From NCBI GenBank assembly GCA_905181925.1, contig CAJIZU010000028.1, positions 1 to 48,865 of the forward strand: DNA of 48,865 nucleotides, written 5' to 3'. This document shows positions 47,217 to 48,865 of this stretch, one piece after another; the first letter of the stretch is position 1; every line of letters begins with the position of its first letter. The DNA comes from a gamma proteobacterium HTCC2207 (lineage in GTDB: Bacteria > Pseudomonadota > Gammaproteobacteria > Pseudomonadales > Porticoccaceae). The translations under genes and the position numbers were made by a program. The notes beneath the pieces are model-generated. The model was not told the DNA's origin. It saw only the letters and a list, made by a program, of their open reading frames with translations, and made no database searches.

Positions 47217-48865
47217 ATGAAGAAAATGATCGTAGTGCTTTGTGCCATGGCGAGTGTAATGACTAGTGCAGAGACAAGCAAAAACGTCTATTTTGGTGAC
47301 ACCCACCTGCATAGCTCTTATTCCTTTGACGCATTTTTAAATAATAATCACAGTGCGGACCCAGATACAGCCTATCGTTGGGCTAAGGGCCAGCCGGTGA
47401 TACACCCATACAATCGTGCTCGAGTACAGATTGATACGCCGCTGGATTTTTTAGTGGTTTCAGATCATGCGGAGATGTTAGGTGTTATGCGAGCCGTCCG
47501 CGAAGACACAATAATAAAAGAAGACCTTGGCTGGATTGGAAATATCAAAAGATGGTATGCGTTTAGGCTGATGAATGACGCTATTGATACTGATACAGGA
47601 TTAAAGTTTTTTGGACAATTCTTACCCAAGATTGCCGCTGATAATGATCATAGCGATCCAGTTCAAAATGCCAGTAATAACATTTCAGATGTGAATATTT
47701 TTGGTGACACGACACAAACATCACAAATGGCTTGGGATGATATTATTGAGAGTGCAGAACGCCACAATGACCCGGGTACTTTTACCAGTTTACTGGGTTG
47801 GGAATGGAGTTCTATTCCTATGGGAGCCAATTTACATCGTATTGTTATAACCCCAGATGGTGCCGATAAAGCTAAGCAGTTTTTACCTTATGGGTCAGAT
47901 AAAAGTCAGTATCCAGAGGATCTCTGGCGATGGTTAGAGGAAACTCAGCAACGCACGGGAACGCGATTTATGGCGATTCCGCATAACTCGAATATCTCTA
48001 AAGGCTATATGTTTGACGATACTAGCTTGCGAGGAGAGCCTATTAGTGCTGATTATGCTCGTCGCAGAATCAAGTGGGAGCCCATTGTCGAAGTCACTCA
48101 GATTAAAGGAGACAGTGAAACGCGAAGTGATTTTTCTCCGGAGGATGAATTCGCAGATTTTGAGAACTACGATCACTATATCCAGCAGGGAAAATCCAAA
48201 TATAAGAGCTCTACCGCAGATTATATTCGACCGGCATTAAAAAAAGGGCTAACGATTGAGCAAGACATCGGCGTCAATCCCTACAAATTCGGACTAATTG
48301 GGTCCACGGATGCTCACTCTGGCCTGTCCTCTGCCGAAGAGGGCAACTTTTGGGGGAAAATGGCTAAAGACTCAACGCCTGAAACGAAAGAACGCTTTGG
48401 AAGTATCAGCTCTTCTAACGGTTGGAATATGTCTGCGTCTGGTTTGGCTGCCGTCTGGGCTAAAGAGGATACGCGTGAGGCAATCTATGCTGCCTTTAAG
48501 CGTAAAGAAGTATATGCCACCTCAGGTCCTCGATTACGCGTTCAAATGTTTGCCGGATGGGATTTTCCTGAAGGCGCCGAGACTAGCGACAGCTTCGCTC
48601 TTATGGGCAGTCAGCACGGTGTCCCCATGGGTGGTGATTTAGTGGCTAATGATAACGACGGCAAAGCGCCGGTGTTTTTATTACGAGCTGTAAAGGACCC
48701 TGTGGGAGCCAATTTAGACCGCTTACAAGTGGTTAAAGGTTGGGTTGACAATGCGGGTGAGCAGCAAGAGAGAGTTTACAACGTAGCTTGGTCTGATGGG
48801 CGCCAATTAGATGCGAGTGGTAATTTGCCACCGGTGGGCAATACAGTCGATGTTAGCTCTGGCCG
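47217..48865 (+). CDS. Secreted DUF3604 family protein (5' part; runs off the window)
   Basis: An open frame of 549 codons without a stop, absent from the ORF track because it is not closed. It begins at ATG 47217 after GAGGG, with a signal peptide (MKKMIVVLCAMASVMTSA, cut before ET). The rest matches DUF3604, a PHP-like phosphoesterase-fold family: FGDTHLHSSYSFDAF near residue 30, VVSDHAEMLGV, LLGWEWSS and GSTDAHSGLSS near residue 360 supply histidines and aspartates fitting a metal centre. The family has no established substrate. The upstream 231-base gap contains a 13-base palindrome (GAAATG-A-CATTTC at 47066-47078) and nothing else I recognise. Confidence 0.9.
   Translation, partial: MKKMIVVLCAMASVMTSAETSKNVYFGDTHLHSSYSFDAFLNNNHSADPDTAYRWAKGQPVIHPYNRARVQIDTPLDFLVVSDHAEMLGVMRAVREDTIIKEDLGWIGNIKRWYAFRLMNDAIDTDTGLKFFGQFLPKIAADNDHSDPVQNASNNISDVNIFGDTTQTSQMAWDDIIESAERHNDPGTFTSLLGWEWSSIPMGANLHRIVITPDGADKAKQFLPYGSDKSQYPEDLWRWLEETQQRTGTRFMAIPHNSNISKGYMFDDTSLRGEPISADYARRRIKWEPIVEVTQIKGDSETRSDFSPEDEFADFENYDHYIQQGKSKYKSSTADYIRPALKKGLTIEQDIGVNPYKFGLIGSTDAHSGLSSAEEGNFWGKMAKDSTPETKERFGSISSSNGWNMSASGLAAVWAKEDTREAIYAAFKRKEVYATSGPRLRVQMFAGWDFPEGAETSDSFALMGSQHGVPMGGDLVANDNDGKAPVFLLRAVKDPVGANLDRLQVVKGWVDNAGEQQERVYNVAWSDGRQLDASGNLPPVGNTVDVSSG

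Noticed and set aside
48013-48642. Plus-strand ORFs of 75 and 114 residues near the window end
   Set aside because: They are out-of-frame shadows of the open DUF3604 frame that begins at 47217.

Overview
The window looks like a chromosomal segment of an aerobic, free-living marine-type gammaproteobacterium. The gene order (zapE-rplM-rpsI-petA-petBC-sspA-sspB, then dolP-diaA-yraN-lpoA facing rsmI; metG-rsxABCDGE beside apbC-dcd; purM-purN beside DUF3108/DUF3014 and DUF2066-hda; arsC-wrbA-DUF2069-sppA) is the Pseudomonas/Cellvibrio-type order. Moderate GC content by eye and compact spacing would fit a SAR92/Porticoccaceae- or OM60-like lineage; this placement is inference. I see no tRNA, rRNA, IS element, phage gene or CRISPR array, and no gene-free stretch above about 250 bases.

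Layout. 1-1380: end of zapE, then the L13/S9 ribosomal operon with a candidate promoter, leader hairpin and strong terminator. 1550-5360: bc1 complex genes petA and a fused cytochrome b/cytochrome c1 gene, then the sspA/sspB pair. 5390-10900: a thiolase converging on an envelope cluster (dolP, diaA, yraN, lpoA), with rsmI divergent from lpoA at overlapping start codons; yraN carries an apparent in-frame amber codon near its 5' end. 10918-17200: malic enzyme maeB, a hotdog thioesterase, an alanine/glycine:cation symporter, RNase T and dihydroorotase. 17300-22400: an orphan formyltransferase with argG, then an accessory run of a PLP dehydratase/racemase, a PhzF protein and two VOC proteins. 22394-29900: the complete Rnf/Rsx operon and metG. 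30030-34960: apbC and dcd on the plus strand, converging on purM-purN-DUF3108-DUF3014. 35111-36909: DUF2066 protein and hda. 36971-40046: a histidine kinase with a REC-DUF3369-HD-GYP response regulator. 40267-43486: sppA, DUF2069, wrbA, arsC. 43695-end: a TlpA-like lipoprotein, an aldehyde dehydrogenase, an APC permease, and the 5' part of a secreted DUF3604 protein that runs off the window.

How the genes work together. The respiratory theme is strong: the bc1 complex, the Rnf electron-transfer complex, and apbC for Fe-S cluster handling. A second theme is cell-envelope and replication control: LpoA, DolP, SppA, DiaA, Hda. Most of the rest is core anabolism (pyrC, argG, purM, purN, dcd, metG) with a few catabolic or transport genes.

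I found no convincing wholly new multi-gene system. The most notable observations are the cytochrome b-c1 gene fusion, the amber-interrupted yraN, the CATG start-start overlap of lpoA and rsmI, the formyltransferase of unknown substrate beside argG, and several unexplained perfect inverted repeats in intergenic DNA.
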